NCBI RefSeq assembly: GCF_016508255.1
Contig: NZ_JADVKT010000001.1
Coordinates: 789,779 to 853,778, forward strand
Reading direction: 5' to 3'
DNA: 64,000 nucleotides
Source of the DNA: Acinetobacter calcoaceticus
GTDB taxonomy: Bacteria > Pseudomonadota > Gammaproteobacteria > Pseudomonadales > Moraxellaceae
The position numbers and the translations under genes are program-made. Shown piece after piece: positions 52,801 to 62,600 of this stretch. Below the pieces are notes generated by a model. The model was not told the DNA's origin. It did no database searches and saw nothing but the letters and a program-made list of their open reading frames with translations. The stretch's first letter is position 1; every line of letters starts with the position of its first letter.

Positions 52801-53074
52801 TAAAGAAGCAGGTTTGGAATGTGAATCTGTGAATAAAGTAACTGAAGGTCGTCCACATATTGTTGACCGCTTGAAAAATGGTGAAATACACCTTATTGTC
52901 AATACCACTGAAGGTAAACAGGCTCAATATGACTCTGCAATGATTCGTCGTGCTGCCCTACAAGGCAAAGTGTATTACACAACGACTATCAATGGTGCAG
53001 AAGCTGTTTGCCAAGCCTTTGCTGTGAAATTGCCAATGGATGTATACCGCTTGCAAGATTTAACTGTAGGTTAA
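49844..53074 (+). CDS. carB: Carbamoyl-phosphate synthase large subunit
   Basis: The 1076-residue protein has two homologous ATP-grasp halves, each beginning with a pre-ATP-grasp motif ([38 protein letters not shown]). Metal-binding segments [26 protein letters not shown] and [23 protein letters not shown] are present. The C-terminal MGS-like allosteric domain (from about 940) has [14 protein letters not shown] and would bind UMP or ornithine-like effectors. It makes carbamoyl phosphate for pyrimidines and arginine. It starts 14 nt after carA. Confidence 0.98.
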   Translation: MPKRTDIKSILIIGAGPIVIGQACEFDYSGAQACKALREEGYRVILVNSNPATIMTDPSMADATYIEPITWQTVAQIIEKERPDAVLPTMGGQTALNCALALDENGVLAKYGVELIGASKEAIEKAEDRKLFDIAMRKIGLECPKAAIAETMEEALTIQSRFGFPVIIRPSFTMGGSGGGIAYNREEFLEICERGFDLSPTHQLLIDESLIGWKEYEMEVVRDKNDNCIIVCAIENFDPMGVHTGDSITVAPAQTLTDKEYQLMRNASVAVLREIGVETGGSNVQFGINPKDGRMVVIEMNPRVSRSSALASKATGFPIAKIAAKLAVGYTLDELKNDITGGVTPASFEPSIDYVVTKIPRFNFEKFPQAEPVLTTQMKSVGEVMAIGRNFQESVQKALRGLEVGVSGFDEKIEAGATNAKETILKELKVPGPERIWYVADAFRHGFSLDDVFEATKIDRWFLIQIQDIVKTEAEVKALGFGDLNADNIRAFKRKGLSDLRIADLMGISQKQFRKQRWNLGVYPVYKRVDTCAAEFESGTAYMYSTYDEECEANPSNRDKIMVIGGGPNRIGQGIEFDYCCVHAALAMREDGYETIMVNCNPETVSTDYDTSDRLYFEPVTLEDVLEIVRTEKPKGVIVQYGGQTPLKLARALEEAGTPIIGTSPDAIDRAEDRERFQQMIQRLQLRQPNNSIVKSAEEGISEAAKVGYPLVVRPSYVLGGRAMEIVYNEEELKRYLREAVQASNEAPVLLDRFLDDATEVDVDCVSDGKDVVIGGIMQHIEQAGIHSGDSACSIPPYSLSKEIQDEMRRQTVAMAKELGVVGLMNVQFAVKGDDVYVLEVNPRASRTVPFVSKCIGDSLAKVAARCMAGQSLESQGFTKEIIPTHFAVKEAVFPFAKFQGVDPMLGPEMKSTGEVMGVGKTFGEAFYKAVLGSNDRLPGLPTEGEEKIAFLSVRESDKKYIADIAKKFVAYGFKLVATGGTYKVLKEAGLECESVNKVTEGRPHIVDRLKNGEIHLIVNTTEGKQAQYDSAMIRRAALQGKVYYTTTINGAEAVCQAFAVKLPMDVYRLQDLTVG

Positions 53075-53080
53075 TTTGTT

Positions 53081-53120
53081 ACCGATAAGTCCCGTCACCT
53101 TATCGGTGGCGGGATTTTTT
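53081..53120 (+). promoter_or_regulatory. Competing hairpins between carB and greA (terminator / antiterminator candidate)
   Basis: Terminator fold: CCCGTCACC (53091-53099) with GGTGGCGGG (53105-53113, one G-U pair), then A and six U. Alternative fold: ACCGATAAG (53081-53089) with CTTATCGGT (53099-53107), a perfect 9-bp stem. The two share 53099 and 53105-53107, so they exclude each other. The upstream arm starts only 7 nt past the carB stop, where a terminating ribosome would mask it. There is little room for a separate greA promoter (about 40 nt to the start). Confidence 0.6.
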
Positions 53121-53162
53121 CATTTTTTTTAACTGTGTTTTCTCAACTTAAGAGGGACCAAA

Positions 53163-53639
53163 ATGCAACGCTATCCAATGACCCCTGAAGGTAAAATTGC
53201 CTTAGAGAAAGAATTACAACATTTAAAATCTGTTGAACGTCCACGTATTATTCAAGCCATTGCAGAAGCACGTGAACATGGTGACTTAAAGGAAAATGCT
53301 GAATATCATGCTGCGCGTGAACAGCAAGGTTTCTGTGAAGGTCGTATTCAGGATATCGAAGGTAAATTAGGCGCTGCTCAAGAAATTGATGTCAAAACAC
53401 TTGAACAAAATGGCCGTGTTGTTTTTGGTGTGACAGTAACAATCGAAAATCTTGATACTGAAGAACGCAAAACTTATAAAATTGTTGGCGATGACGAAGC
53501 AGATTTTAAAATTAATAAAATCTCTGTGAACTCACCAATCGCACGTGGGCTTTTGAGTAAGAGTGAAGGCGACGAAGTAAAAATCGTGACTCCTCAAGGC
53601 GAAGTCGAATATGAAATCGTAAGTGTAGAATATCTCTAA
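53163..53639 (+). CDS. greA: Transcription elongation factor GreA
   Basis: The 158-residue protein has the N-terminal coiled coil with the GreA motif [21 protein letters not shown] (acidic tip D-L-K-E-N-A-E) and a C-terminal FKBP-like domain with [12 protein letters not shown] and [16 protein letters not shown]. It rescues arrested RNA polymerase by stimulating cleavage of short 3' RNA fragments. It lies 88 nt downstream of carB in the conserved carAB-greA order, behind competing hairpins. An AGAGGGA Shine-Dalgarno precedes the ATG. Confidence 0.97.
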   Translation: MQRYPMTPEGKIALEKELQHLKSVERPRIIQAIAEAREHGDLKENAEYHAAREQQGFCEGRIQDIEGKLGAAQEIDVKTLEQNGRVVFGVTVTIENLDTEERKTYKIVGDDEADFKINKISVNSPIARGLLSKSEGDEVKIVTPQGEVEYEIVSVEYL

Positions 53640-53655
53640 GATAATACACAACTAG

Positions 53656-53677
53656 CCCCTCTTTATGAGGGGTTTTT
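53656..53677 (+). terminator. greA terminator
   Basis: CCCCTC-TTTAT-GAGGGG followed by T5, 17 nt past the greA stop. Confidence 0.92.
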
Positions 53678-53713
53678 ATTCAATACCATTGATATATTTT
53701 CGGGAAATCAGAA

Positions 53714-54346
53714 ATGGATAACTCTTTAATTAACACTCCAGTTCGTCATTGGTGTGAATTTGAATTTATCCATAAAACTGTTAAAAACCCGAATATCCAT
53801 ATTAAAGGTAATTACTCATATTATTCAGCTTATTGGGATCAAGGTTTTGAACGTTATGTTGTACGTTATTTACATGACAAAGCCTCGACACCTGACAAAC
53901 CAATTGATCAACTTCACATTGGTAATTTTGTTTGCTTTGGCGCTGAATGCGTAATTATGATGGGTGGTAACCAACTTCATAGACCCGACTGGATTTCGAC
54001 TTTTCCTTTTGATACCCGTAGCTTTTTAGCAGCTGGTGATACTGTAATTGCCGATGGCTGTTGGATTGGTAGTCGTGCAATGATTATGCAAGGAGTCAAA
54101 CTTGGTGAAGGTGCAGTAGTTGCAACGGGAGCAGTAGTAACTAAAGATGTTCCACCCTATGCAATAGTAGGTGGCGTGCCTGCAAAAATTATTAAATATC
54201 GCTTTACTCAAAAACAAATCGATAAACTGCTTGCTTTAAAACTTTATGATTTAGATGAGAAGCAAATTTTGAAAATACGTGAGTATTTACAAACTGAAGA
54301 TATAGATGCTTTATCTATGCATATTGAAAATATGCAGAGTCTATAA
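53714..54346 (+). CDS. CatB/Vat-type hexapeptide acetyltransferase
   Basis: The 210-residue xenobiotic-acetyltransferase-type protein has a left-handed beta-helix signature of hexapeptide repeats (IGNFVCFGAECVIMMGGNQLH; GCWIGSRAMIMQGVKLGEGAVVATGAVVTKDVPPYAIVGGVPAKII, quoted here as motif landmarks WIGSRAMIMQGV and AIVGGVPAKII). The catalytic-His region is GGNQLHRPDWISTFPF. It transfers acetyl from acetyl-CoA to a hydroxyl. The closest families include chloramphenicol and streptogramin acetyltransferases, but a housekeeping substrate is as likely and no resistance should be inferred. It is a single gene. Confidence 0.88.
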   Translation: MDNSLINTPVRHWCEFEFIHKTVKNPNIHIKGNYSYYSAYWDQGFERYVVRYLHDKASTPDKPIDQLHIGNFVCFGAECVIMMGGNQLHRPDWISTFPFDTRSFLAAGDTVIADGCWIGSRAMIMQGVKLGEGAVVATGAVVTKDVPPYAIVGGVPAKIIKYRFTQKQIDKLLALKLYDLDEKQILKIREYLQTEDIDALSMHIENMQSL

Positions 54347-54469
54347 AGATATATCTAGAGAAATTTATTGTTATAAAATCACAAATGATTACGTGCTTGA
54401 ATTTAAATCGTCAAAAAATAAGTATAAAGTATTGAATAAATAAGCATCATTACAATAAGGAAAACACTC

Positions 54470-54907
54470 ATGTTATATCAACATATTCTTGTACCAATTG
54501 ACGGTTCAGAAACTTCTATGATCGCCATGAAAGAGGCAATCAAACTGGGAAAAGCGCTAAAAAGTAAAATTACGATTGTACAAGTTATGGCACTTGACCC
54601 ATTTATTGCTGATGCATATGTAAAAATTGGTCAGACTAATGAGTTGATTGAACGTACAAGAACCTATTTGCTCGATATTTTAAAACAAGCAAAACAAGAA
54701 TTTGCTGATGAAGGCATTACTGTTGAAACTAAACTGCTTGAAGGTTTTGTCGTACATGAAGAAATTATTGAGGCGGCTCAAGACTTAAATGCAGATCTGA
54801 TTGTCATGGGTTCTCATGGCCGTACAGGAGTCCGAAAACTTGTACTTGGCAGCGTTGCACAAAAAGTCTTAGGCGAAAGTCATATTCCTGTTTTAATTGT
54901 TCGATAA
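54470..54907 (+). CDS. Universal stress protein (UspA family)
   Basis: The 145-residue protein starts with the YQHILVPIDGSETSMIAMKEA strand-helix and ends with the ATP-binding signature VMGSHGRTGVRKLVLGSVAQKVL (G-2x-G-9x-G-S). The nucleotide motif is intact, so it is probably the ATP-binding Usp subtype, forming dimers in the cytosol. An AAGGA Shine-Dalgarno precedes the ATG. It is a single gene. Confidence 0.93.
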   Translation: MLYQHILVPIDGSETSMIAMKEAIKLGKALKSKITIVQVMALDPFIADAYVKIGQTNELIERTRTYLLDILKQAKQEFADEGITVETKLLEGFVVHEEIIEAAQDLNADLIVMGSHGRTGVRKLVLGSVAQKVLGESHIPVLIVR

Positions 54908-54981
54908 TTTCAATATTGCCTATCTTGTTGATTTTAATAATTTAGGCAATAACTTTTAAATAAATACATTTTTCAGTGCCT

Positions 54982-55299
54982 TTAAGGCTGCCAAGCAAAT
55001 TGTTTTAAGTTCACTTTGCCATTCAATAAATAGACTCCTTCAGCTTCCAATTTTGTCTGCTGAATATTTTCCCCCTTTTCATTAAATTTACTTAAGCTAA
55101 TTTTACCTTGGGAATTAATAACACGATACCAAGGCACCTGATGATCTACCTCAAGATGTTTAAGCACATATCCAACTAATCTGGCATGTTTAGGTAAACC
55201 CGCCATACGTGCTATTTGTCCATAAGTTGCCACTTTTCCGTATGGAATTAAAGCGATGACTTCTAAAATTTGTCGATGTAGTTCATACTGAGTTGTCAA
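54982..55299 (-). CDS. Alkyltransferase-like (ATL) DNA-binding protein
   Basis: The 105-residue protein has the Ada_C/MGMT DNA-binding domain (IPYGKVATYGQIARMAGLPKHARLVGYVL, with helix-turn-helix and the arginine-finger Arg). The active-site PCHRV of repair methyltransferases reads P-W-Y-R-V, with Trp57 in place of Cys. Such ATL proteins cannot accept alkyl groups but bind O6-alkylguanine and hand it to nucleotide excision repair. The length is typical of YbaZ/Atl1. It is a single gene. Confidence 0.92.
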   Translation of the reverse strand: MTTQYELHRQILEVIALIPYGKVATYGQIARMAGLPKHARLVGYVLKHLEVDHQVPWYRVINSQGKISLSKFNEKGENIQQTKLEAEGVYLLNGKVNLKQFAWQP

Positions 55300-55385
55300 A
55301 AATGGACTCCATAAAAATTGACATCGTTCATATCATATAAAAATTTACTTTAAATCTCTTTAAAATAATATGCAGAGACAATGCG

Positions 55386-56108
55386 ATGAGTATGAAAAAA
55401 ACCTTATTGATGATTACAGGGACCCTTCTTTGTGTTTCTTGTACAACTAATCCTCCTCAACAAAAACCTAAGTTATCAGAAGAACCTGCTAATAACAGAC
55501 CTATCGTTCCGGTAACTTTTGTTTTTACAACCAACCATCCATCTGCTACACCCTTTGATAACCTGACACAGATGCGAAAAGAAGTCGGCATCTTAAATAA
55601 ATATTATGTAGATGACCAAGGAAATAAAATATTTAATTTCAAATTAAACCGTTATATTTCTTATCAAGATTTTTCGAAATTGCATTGCGAACTAGACAAT
55701 GAAATAAACCAGCCTCGTCCTATTTCCATAGGTGCTATCCCGGCAAGCGTCAATGCATGCTTTCCTAAACGTACGGCACGTAAAGAAGTAATTATTTTTA
55801 TATACGATGCGTATTCAAAAAATTTAGAGTTTGATGACGTGACAAGTCGAACATTCCGTAATAATGGAAAACCCTTTATTTTATTAGACTGGCATAGATT
55901 AAATTATAATATACAAGCAGGGAGTATTCATGAAATGGGGCATGCTTTCGGCTTAAAACATGTGTGTGTACCTAATGCAAAAAAAACTACCCCGACCAAT
56001 ATTATGGCCAGTGCTGAATGTAAATTAGGGAGTGGCGGTTTAAGAAACTTAGGTTTTACCCCATCACAGCTTCAAACGGTTTTATCAACTTATAACCAAT
56101 ACTCTTAA
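55386..56108 (+). CDS. Zincin-type metalloprotease lipoprotein
   Basis: The 240-residue protein has a lipoprotein signal with the lipidated Cys at about residue 19 (LLCVSC). The body has a gluzincin/metzincin-like zinc site H-E-M-G-H-A-F-G-L-K-H at 182-192, that is HExxHxxGxxH, the metzincin pattern, with MASAE further on. Four other Cys residues (in LHCELDN, NACFPKR, KHVCVP, SAECKLG) may form disulphides. I do not recognise a named family. It may process envelope or extracellular protein. It is convergent with the CapA-like gene, and the two stops overlap by 4 nt. Confidence 0.8.
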   Translation: MSMKKTLLMITGTLLCVSCTTNPPQQKPKLSEEPANNRPIVPVTFVFTTNHPSATPFDNLTQMRKEVGILNKYYVDDQGNKIFNFKLNRYISYQDFSKLHCELDNEINQPRPISIGAIPASVNACFPKRTARKEVIIFIYDAYSKNLEFDDVTSRTFRNNGKPFILLDWHRLNYNIQAGSIHEMGHAFGLKHVCVPNAKKTTPTNIMASAECKLGSGGLRNLGFTPSQLQTVLSTYNQYS

Positions 56109-57835
56109 AATTTAATTTCAACATAAGCCCCTAAGTCATCTTGGGTAGCAATGTAATTCTCAGAGGTCAGGAAAGACGTCATGTAAGTACTAGCCTTTGA
56201 GAAGTCTTCGGTATCTACCGGATAAGGCTGCCAAAAAGTTTTTAGATTATTAGTATAAATTGGATAAAGACGAAGCAAATCCTTTGCTAAATCTAGTCTA
56301 GCTATACAGCCGAATGGTAGAGCATTTTGCTGCTCATATTCCCCATCACTATTAAACACGGCATTCCCAATACCAAAGACTACTGGTTTTTGGTTGATGA
56401 TCTGGATTGGTTGTATGGTATGAGCACCATGACCAATAATAAGGTCAGCACCAGCTTGAGTGAGAATAGTAGCAAGCTTAATTTGCTCTTTTGTAATTGT
56501 TTTAAAATCCATGCCCCAATGACAAATTACAATAACTTTATGCTCAGGGTGAGTCAGCTTATAGAGACCAATTTGTTCAAGCAAAACTCCATTTAAACAC
56601 GCAACTCCACTCTTGTGGCCTAAAGCATAAAAATCATAATCTAAATAGGCAGTGTCTCTGTGCCAATAACCGTTAAAAATAGCATAGTGCTTGTTATTAA
56701 AAGTTAGTTCAAAGTAGTTGTGAGCATCTTTTTGATTTAAGCCCGCACCAATATAAGCAATATTGGCCTGATCAAGTTGCTCTAGTGTATAAGCTAACCC
56801 GCTATCGCCATAATCTTTTAGATGATTATTTGCCAATACGACATGATTAAGATGAAGGTTTTTAAATTCTATTAATGTTTTTTCAGCTTCAGCTTTAAGA
56901 ATAAATGGCTTTTTATAGGCTAAAGGTGATTGAGTTTCCAAAGCAAAGACCGCTTCAAAGTTAGCAATATTTAAGTCATTTTCACCTAAAAAAGCTTTTA
57001 TTTTTTCAAATGAATAGCTGTATCCATATTGTTGTAGAGCATCTGTCTGTCCTTTGGACTTACGCTTTTCAGTATAAATTTCCCCGAAATAAGTATCACC
57101 CAAAATATTGATAATGCCACTTTGAGTAGTACAAACTCCGGGTTTTACATTCTGTTCTTGGAAGCAGTGATAGTAAGGAATCAAGTGTTCAGCACGATGA
57201 ATATCATCCAAAAAAGAGAAAAATCCAATAGTTTGATTTTCTTCAAAGTAAGTGAGATAAATTTTTCTAAATGAATGAGTAAGATATAAAACTGTTACTA
57301 GGGACTGAGCCATTAAAGGCGTTGGAGGAAGATAAACTTTACCTTTAAAATTTAGCTCCTTAACAAAAAACAGTTTTCTGATTTCAGTTGGATAAGTATA
57401 AATATTTTTGACTAATAAAAACAAATATTTGAACTGGTTTTGCGTACCTTTTTCTTTTAACTTTAAATGATAGTGGGCAGCCCTTTCAGACAAATTTAAA
57501 TTTGCTTGTTCAAGTTTGCCAAAAAGCATATTACTTAAAGCATCTTTTACATCTGCTGTCTGAGTAAAAATTAAGAACTGCAATAGTTCAGTAAAGGTGT
57601 AATGTTCAAAAGGCTTTAAGCCTAGATTTTGCTGCCCGACTTGCTCAGATAGGTGGTCAGGCACAACATAAACATCTTGAGCCTGTATGTTTTTTCGTTG
57701 GAATTGTTCTAATGCATAGTCAATGAGTAAGAGCGTTGAAACATCCTCATCAAATTCGAGTTGCCATAACGCCTCGTCAAAACTTGTAGTGTCGACATGT
57801 GCTAACAACTTGATTTCAACAGGTTGATATTTCAT
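56105..57835 (-). CDS. CapA (PGA_cap) phosphoesterase-fold protein with novel N-terminal half
   Basis: The 576-residue protein's C-terminal part (about 243-550) is a CapA/PgsA-like domain of the calcineurin-like superfamily. Motifs are ILGDTYFGE, IANFEAVF (N-x-E), VLANNHLKDYGDSG, ICHWGMDF, GHGAHTIQP and VVFGIGNAVF. The N-terminal about 240 residues match nothing I recognise; they look alpha/beta and soluble. Unlike classic CapA there is no N-terminal membrane anchor, so it is probably cytoplasmic. CapA proteins take part in poly-gamma-glutamate capsule formation, but no Mur-ligase-like CapB or CapC is present, so another role is likely. Its ATG overlaps the upstream stop (ATGA). Confidence 0.82.
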   Translation of the reverse strand: MKYQPVEIKLLAHVDTTSFDEALWQLEFDEDVSTLLLIDYALEQFQRKNIQAQDVYVVPDHLSEQVGQQNLGLKPFEHYTFTELLQFLIFTQTADVKDALSNMLFGKLEQANLNLSERAAHYHLKLKEKGTQNQFKYLFLLVKNIYTYPTEIRKLFFVKELNFKGKVYLPPTPLMAQSLVTVLYLTHSFRKIYLTYFEENQTIGFFSFLDDIHRAEHLIPYYHCFQEQNVKPGVCTTQSGIINILGDTYFGEIYTEKRKSKGQTDALQQYGYSYSFEKIKAFLGENDLNIANFEAVFALETQSPLAYKKPFILKAEAEKTLIEFKNLHLNHVVLANNHLKDYGDSGLAYTLEQLDQANIAYIGAGLNQKDAHNYFELTFNNKHYAIFNGYWHRDTAYLDYDFYALGHKSGVACLNGVLLEQIGLYKLTHPEHKVIVICHWGMDFKTITKEQIKLATILTQAGADLIIGHGAHTIQPIQIINQKPVVFGIGNAVFNSDGEYEQQNALPFGCIARLDLAKDLLRLYPIYTNNLKTFWQPYPVDTEDFSKASTYMTSFLTSENYIATQDDLGAYVEIKF

Positions 57836-59487
57836 GCTTCATCACTCTTGTAATCTTTAACATAAGCGATATATCCCGATAGGTTATGTTCTTGATCATC
57901 AATCCGTACTCGAAAACGATCATGGCGAATATAAAATGCATGTAAAATTTTATCTGGCCGAGCCATATACATGGCCATTTCCGGATAAAAAAATCCTGTG
58001 GTTTGAAAATCTGCTCTAAACTCAATTAGCTTTTGAAGCTCTCGCATATAAGCTTGTTCAAAAAGTGCTGTGTGCCCCTGCTCTTTCAAGCGACTCACCA
58101 TTTTATAAGCAGCCATTAACATTTCTAATAAAGTTGCATATGTCGTTTTTCGATTTCTAATAAAAATAAAATGTTTTAAATAATTATTTAAACCAAAAAT
58201 AAAATATTTTTCTTCTGGACATATTTTAGTGAGTTCATTTGTACAATAACTTAACCAATGGTCATGATATTTTTCATATCTTTTTTCAATAAAACATTCA
58301 AACATTAATTTAACAGTTTCTAACAATCTAGAAGCTTGGTTAATTTGATATAACCTTAATAAAGCTAAAGCAGCTTCACCATCATAATAAATAATCCTGA
58401 ATTTTTCTTTTAAATTATAATTTGGATAATTTAATACATGTGTCGTTGATCCATTTGAATCTACTAGTTTTAAAATACCATTTGCGAGTTTTTCTGCATA
58501 TTTTTGATAATCATTTTTTTGGGTGATCTCTTGATATTTTGTCAACATTAAAATAGCAGCCGCATTGGCACCTAATTTAATTTCAAACTCCCCTGCTTTA
58601 CCATCAATCATATAAGCACTAGATGAATCTTTTTCTTTATAAAAATTGCTAAGTGCATAGTGAATAGCAGCATGTATTTTAGGCCAATATTCTGGCTTAC
58701 TTTGCACTTCAAATGTTTCTAGTAAGGCATAGACCGAAGTACAGTGGCGTACCGTATTATAGTTACGAATGTCACGATCATAGGCAGAAAAATAACCATA
58801 AATAAATTTGCCATTTTCTTGAATCTGGTCGTGCAGAAATGCCGAATTTTGTTCTATTAACTGCTGAAAATGCTGTTTTCTATTGTTTGAAATTCCTCTA
58901 ATACCATTCACATCATAGCGACTAGCTAAATTAATAAACTGGTCATTTTCATAAAATGCTGCGTAGGTATCAAAAGTCCAAATATCTTGCAGCTCTTGTA
59001 ATTTAATCTGCGGTTTTGTAGCGTTATATTTTTGCTTAACTGCATAATTTAGGTTTGTTTCGTCAAAAAAGTTCGGTTTGTCGTAGCTCAAGCCTCGAAT
59101 GATTGCTTTTCCGTAAATCTCTTGCTCAAGGAAAGCAACTGAACAGTGTTCATCAAATCCAATGCCTTTACGGTAGTGGTTGTTGTGAAATTGATGGTGA
59201 ACCTGCTGTTCTACTTCCTTCCAAGCTTGTTTCGCTAAATTATATGCGATATCGATTTTTATATAATCAGCAAGTGCTACTTGGGTAAACTGGTCATTAA
59301 TAAAATCTAATAATTGTATTTTTGCTTGTGAAAAGCTTGTTTTTTCACTATGCCATACGCTACATCTTTGGTCTTTAAAGCCAAATGATATAAATAAAAT
59401 CGTCTCATCCTGAAAGTCTAAAACATGCGGAGTGATATTTTTTAACCAAAGGTTAAGTTGTCTTTGGAAGTTTAAAAATGCAGTCAC
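57832..59487 (-). CDS. Unrecognised 551-aa protein, probable (alpha/alpha) toroid, paired with CapA-like gene
   Basis: I do not recognise this family. Residues about 1-130 look alpha/beta. Residues about 200-500 are a run of amphipathic helices with sugar-active (alpha/alpha) barrel character: NYNTVRHCTSVYALLETFE, ELKLGANAAAILMLTKYQE-like repeats, IYYDGEAALALLRLY, then a basic C-terminus with HDRFRVRIDDQEHNLSGYIAYVKDY (landmarks given in short pieces: RIDDQEHNLSG). It has no signal peptide or TM. It starts with GTG at 59487, with AAGGA about 10 nt before it. Its stop overlaps the start of the CapA-like gene (57832-57835), so the two should be made in equal amounts and act together. Confidence 0.8.
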   Translation of the reverse strand: MTAFLNFQRQLNLWLKNITPHVLDFQDETILFISFGFKDQRCSVWHSEKTSFSQAKIQLLDFINDQFTQVALADYIKIDIAYNLAKQAWKEVEQQVHHQFHNNHYRKGIGFDEHCSVAFLEQEIYGKAIIRGLSYDKPNFFDETNLNYAVKQKYNATKPQIKLQELQDIWTFDTYAAFYENDQFINLASRYDVNGIRGISNNRKQHFQQLIEQNSAFLHDQIQENGKFIYGYFSAYDRDIRNYNTVRHCTSVYALLETFEVQSKPEYWPKIHAAIHYALSNFYKEKDSSSAYMIDGKAGEFEIKLGANAAAILMLTKYQEITQKNDYQKYAEKLANGILKLVDSNGSTTHVLNYPNYNLKEKFRIIYYDGEAALALLRLYQINQASRLLETVKLMFECFIEKRYEKYHDHWLSYCTNELTKICPEEKYFIFGLNNYLKHFIFIRNRKTTYATLLEMLMAAYKMVSRLKEQGHTALFEQAYMRELQKLIEFRADFQTTGFFYPEMAMYMARPDKILHAFYIRHDRFRVRIDDQEHNLSGYIAYVKDYKSDEA

Positions 59488-59586
59488 TCGAATTAAGTCC
59501 TTATCTGTTATTTCTTGTTCTATAAAATTTTCAATACATCATAACATGAACACTCTAAATGCAAGGTTAACATATTGTTTAAAAAT

Positions 59587-59616
59587 AAAAAAAGAGAACC
59601 CTAAGGTTCTCTTTTT
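59587..59616. terminator. Terminator of the giant adhesin gene
   Basis: GAGAACC-CTAA-GGTTCTC with A7 before and T5 after, 18 nt downstream of the adhesin stop. It separates that transcript from the CapA cassette, which must then have its own promoter within 59488-59586. Confidence 0.9.
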
Positions 59617-59633
59617 GATGGGTTAACTATCTA

Positions 59634-62600
59634 TTAATAGATAATTTGACCATTGTTAAGAAGATCATTAAGCGTTAATGATGTTCTAGCTTGATCTAAA
59701 TGAATCGTCAACAATTGTGTACTTGAATAAGTTAAACCCAAGCCATCACGGTCAACACTGATAGTGGCATTTTGTGTCGTAGCATCATAGCTTACTGATA
59801 CATACTGACCAATAGTTAAGCTGTTCGGATGAGTAACTAGTAAGTTACTAATATCGATCTTATCAGCCTGACTATCGGTTGCTGTATTACCTACATGGAA
59901 ATCAGTCCATGTATCTACACCACCCACTGTTGTGTTACCACCTGTTGCATTATTTACACCAGCAGCCGTTAACGTATTGTAAATCAAGGTATCCGAGCCA
60001 TTGCCAAGCGTAAATGTATCATTTGCCGCTGTACTTACAGCTAGGCTGTTCAACTCTTGACTTAAGTTGATTGTTAATGTGCTAGTTGACTCTGCTCCAG
60101 TCACTGATACGAGTTTATAGTTAATCGTGTCAATCGTAGCATTTGCCGCGCTATCAAGAGCTTTATAGTAGTACGAACCATCATGATAGAGATACAAAGT
60201 ACCTTCACCAGTATTGATCGCCTGACCAGCAGCAATTTGGTAATTTCCAGGGGTGACTTCAACATACAATTGAGAAGCAGCTGAAGTATCTGCAACTCCA
60301 CCAGTCGTATCACCTAACAAGATATTACCGTGAATCCAATCTGTTAAGCCGTCAGGTGTGTATTGATTTAGGTGAGTTACCGTAGTTGATACTTGCGTAT
60401 CAATAGTTACAGTACCGATCGCTATAGTGGTTAATGTATAAGACACGCGATACAGACCTGCATCTAAATGAGATACTGTTTGGTCAACAATTGTACCCCC
60501 CAACCCAAGAGAAGCTAATGCAGTTTGTGAACCTGAATAAACAGTATTTACCCAAGTAGCACCACCATCATTAGATTTTTGAATAACGTAGCTTACTGTT
60601 GGCGCTAATCCTGCCCCAGCAGCAAGTAGTGCTTTAATACTCACATTATCCACAGTATTAGCTGCGACAGTGAATGAGTTAGAGTTCACTGTTTGACTAC
60701 CGATCAAGGTTACTGATGGATTAGCTACTGGTACATCAACAGCTGCATCGGTCACAGGTTTCATACTAACAGTTGCATGATTAGTATCTGCATTTGCTAC
60801 AGGTACCGGGATTACCGCATCTGCACCAGGGTTAGCATTATTCCAAGTGACATTCACATCTGGAGAACCGATTTGGATATGCAATGTTGCTGTATCTGTT
60901 CTACCAGTTACAGGATCAGTCACGGTATAAGTAAAGCTATCAACTTTTCCTATATTTTGTGTATTCGCTGTAGCTTGATAACTATAGGTACCATCAGCAT
61001 TAATGGTTAACGTACCATAAGCACCCACAATAACTGTTGATGTACCCACATTTACAGCAGATGTATTACCAAGTTCAGAAGTTACCGAAGTCACCACTGT
61101 CGTCGTTGTAATATAGTCTGGCGTATAGTTTGGTCCATATATAGCCGAGTTGTCATCTGAAAGAACATTGCCTATAACCGGATTCACAACCAAATTAGGC
61201 ACTTGCGTAATATTACCGTTATTCAAGGTAATATCGGCAGTCACATTACCTAGAGCTGTAAGAAGCGTATTGCTTTCCATAAACAGCTCATAGCTACCTG
61301 CACCTAAATTATCAACTTTGAATTTTACTTCAGAGCCAAAGATACCTAATAGGTCAAGCACACCCGAATTCGCACTATCTGCAATTACTGTACGAGTGCC
61401 ATCTGGATTTACTCGTGTTAATACCACATGTAAGCCATCAACAATCGTTGCAACTGAACCAAAGTGCACTGAGAAAATTGCCTCAGTCACATTTCCTGCA
61501 GCAACATTAAAGGTTGCTGTACCTTGTTTAGAACCAACAACAACTCCACCAACACCGAGTAACCAGTTATAGCTAATCGCATTATTGAAGACTTGTTGTG
61601 TCGTTGGGTAAACCATATCAATGGCTGCTGAAGCAACGTTATCCATTGCATCAACTGGAACATGACCTGTAATAACCGCTGGCTGTGATGGATCAGCAGC
61701 ATTCCAAGTCATAGCAACCTTGTTACTATCCAAGTGGACATACAATACAGCTTGAGACGTATTACCTGTCGCTGGGTCTAACAATGTATATGAGAATTTA
61801 TCAACTTTACCAAGGTTGAGACCGTTTGCATTTGGTGTATAGGTATAATTGCCATGTTGATCAATGACTAATGTGCCGTAAGTACCAACAATTGTAGTTG
61901 TACCCGTTGCATTAACAACGTTGCCATTCACTGCTGAGATCACAGCACTATTGCTTGCCGCATCTATTGCACCATTAATACCAGCATCTTTAATAACGTT
62001 ACCAGAGACTGGATCAACTGAATAACCAGATACAACATATGGGTTATAAACATCCATTGTACCTGTCAATGTTCCACCAATACCCACACCTAATAGACCA
62101 CTGTAGCCTACAAATGCACGATATTGACCTGGATCTAATCCATCAATGACGGCTGTTGGAGTACCTCCGACTAGAGATAGGCTAACCAAAGTCGCTTGTG
62201 GGTTATTTCCGCCAATAGATACCCATTTTCCTGTTGCCGTATCATATTTTTGGACAACAATCGAATAGTCATTCAACACACCCGCGTTGAGTAGACCACT
62301 AAAGGTAAATTTAGCAGAGCCTTGACGGTCAGTATCAACATTAAATGCAACTGTTGAATTACCGAGAAGTTGTAAATCTAAGCCACCTAACGATACTGCT
62401 GCCACATAACTTGCACTACCAAGTGCTACATCATGTGCAACAAGTAAAGATTGTGGGTTAATGTCTGCAACTGCCAAGTTATCTGCGGCTTTAACAGAAC
62501 TTAACTGGATGTTAAGAGTTGCTTGAGCCATATCACCTGTAACAGAATCTTTTAAGGTATATACAAAGTGATCTACCTTTCCAATTCCAGAAGCATTTTG

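Noticed and set aside
53714..54346. Calling the hexapeptide acetyltransferase an antibiotic-resistance gene
   Set aside because: Family resemblance to CatB/Vat is broad and the gene sits in housekeeping context without mobile-element signs.
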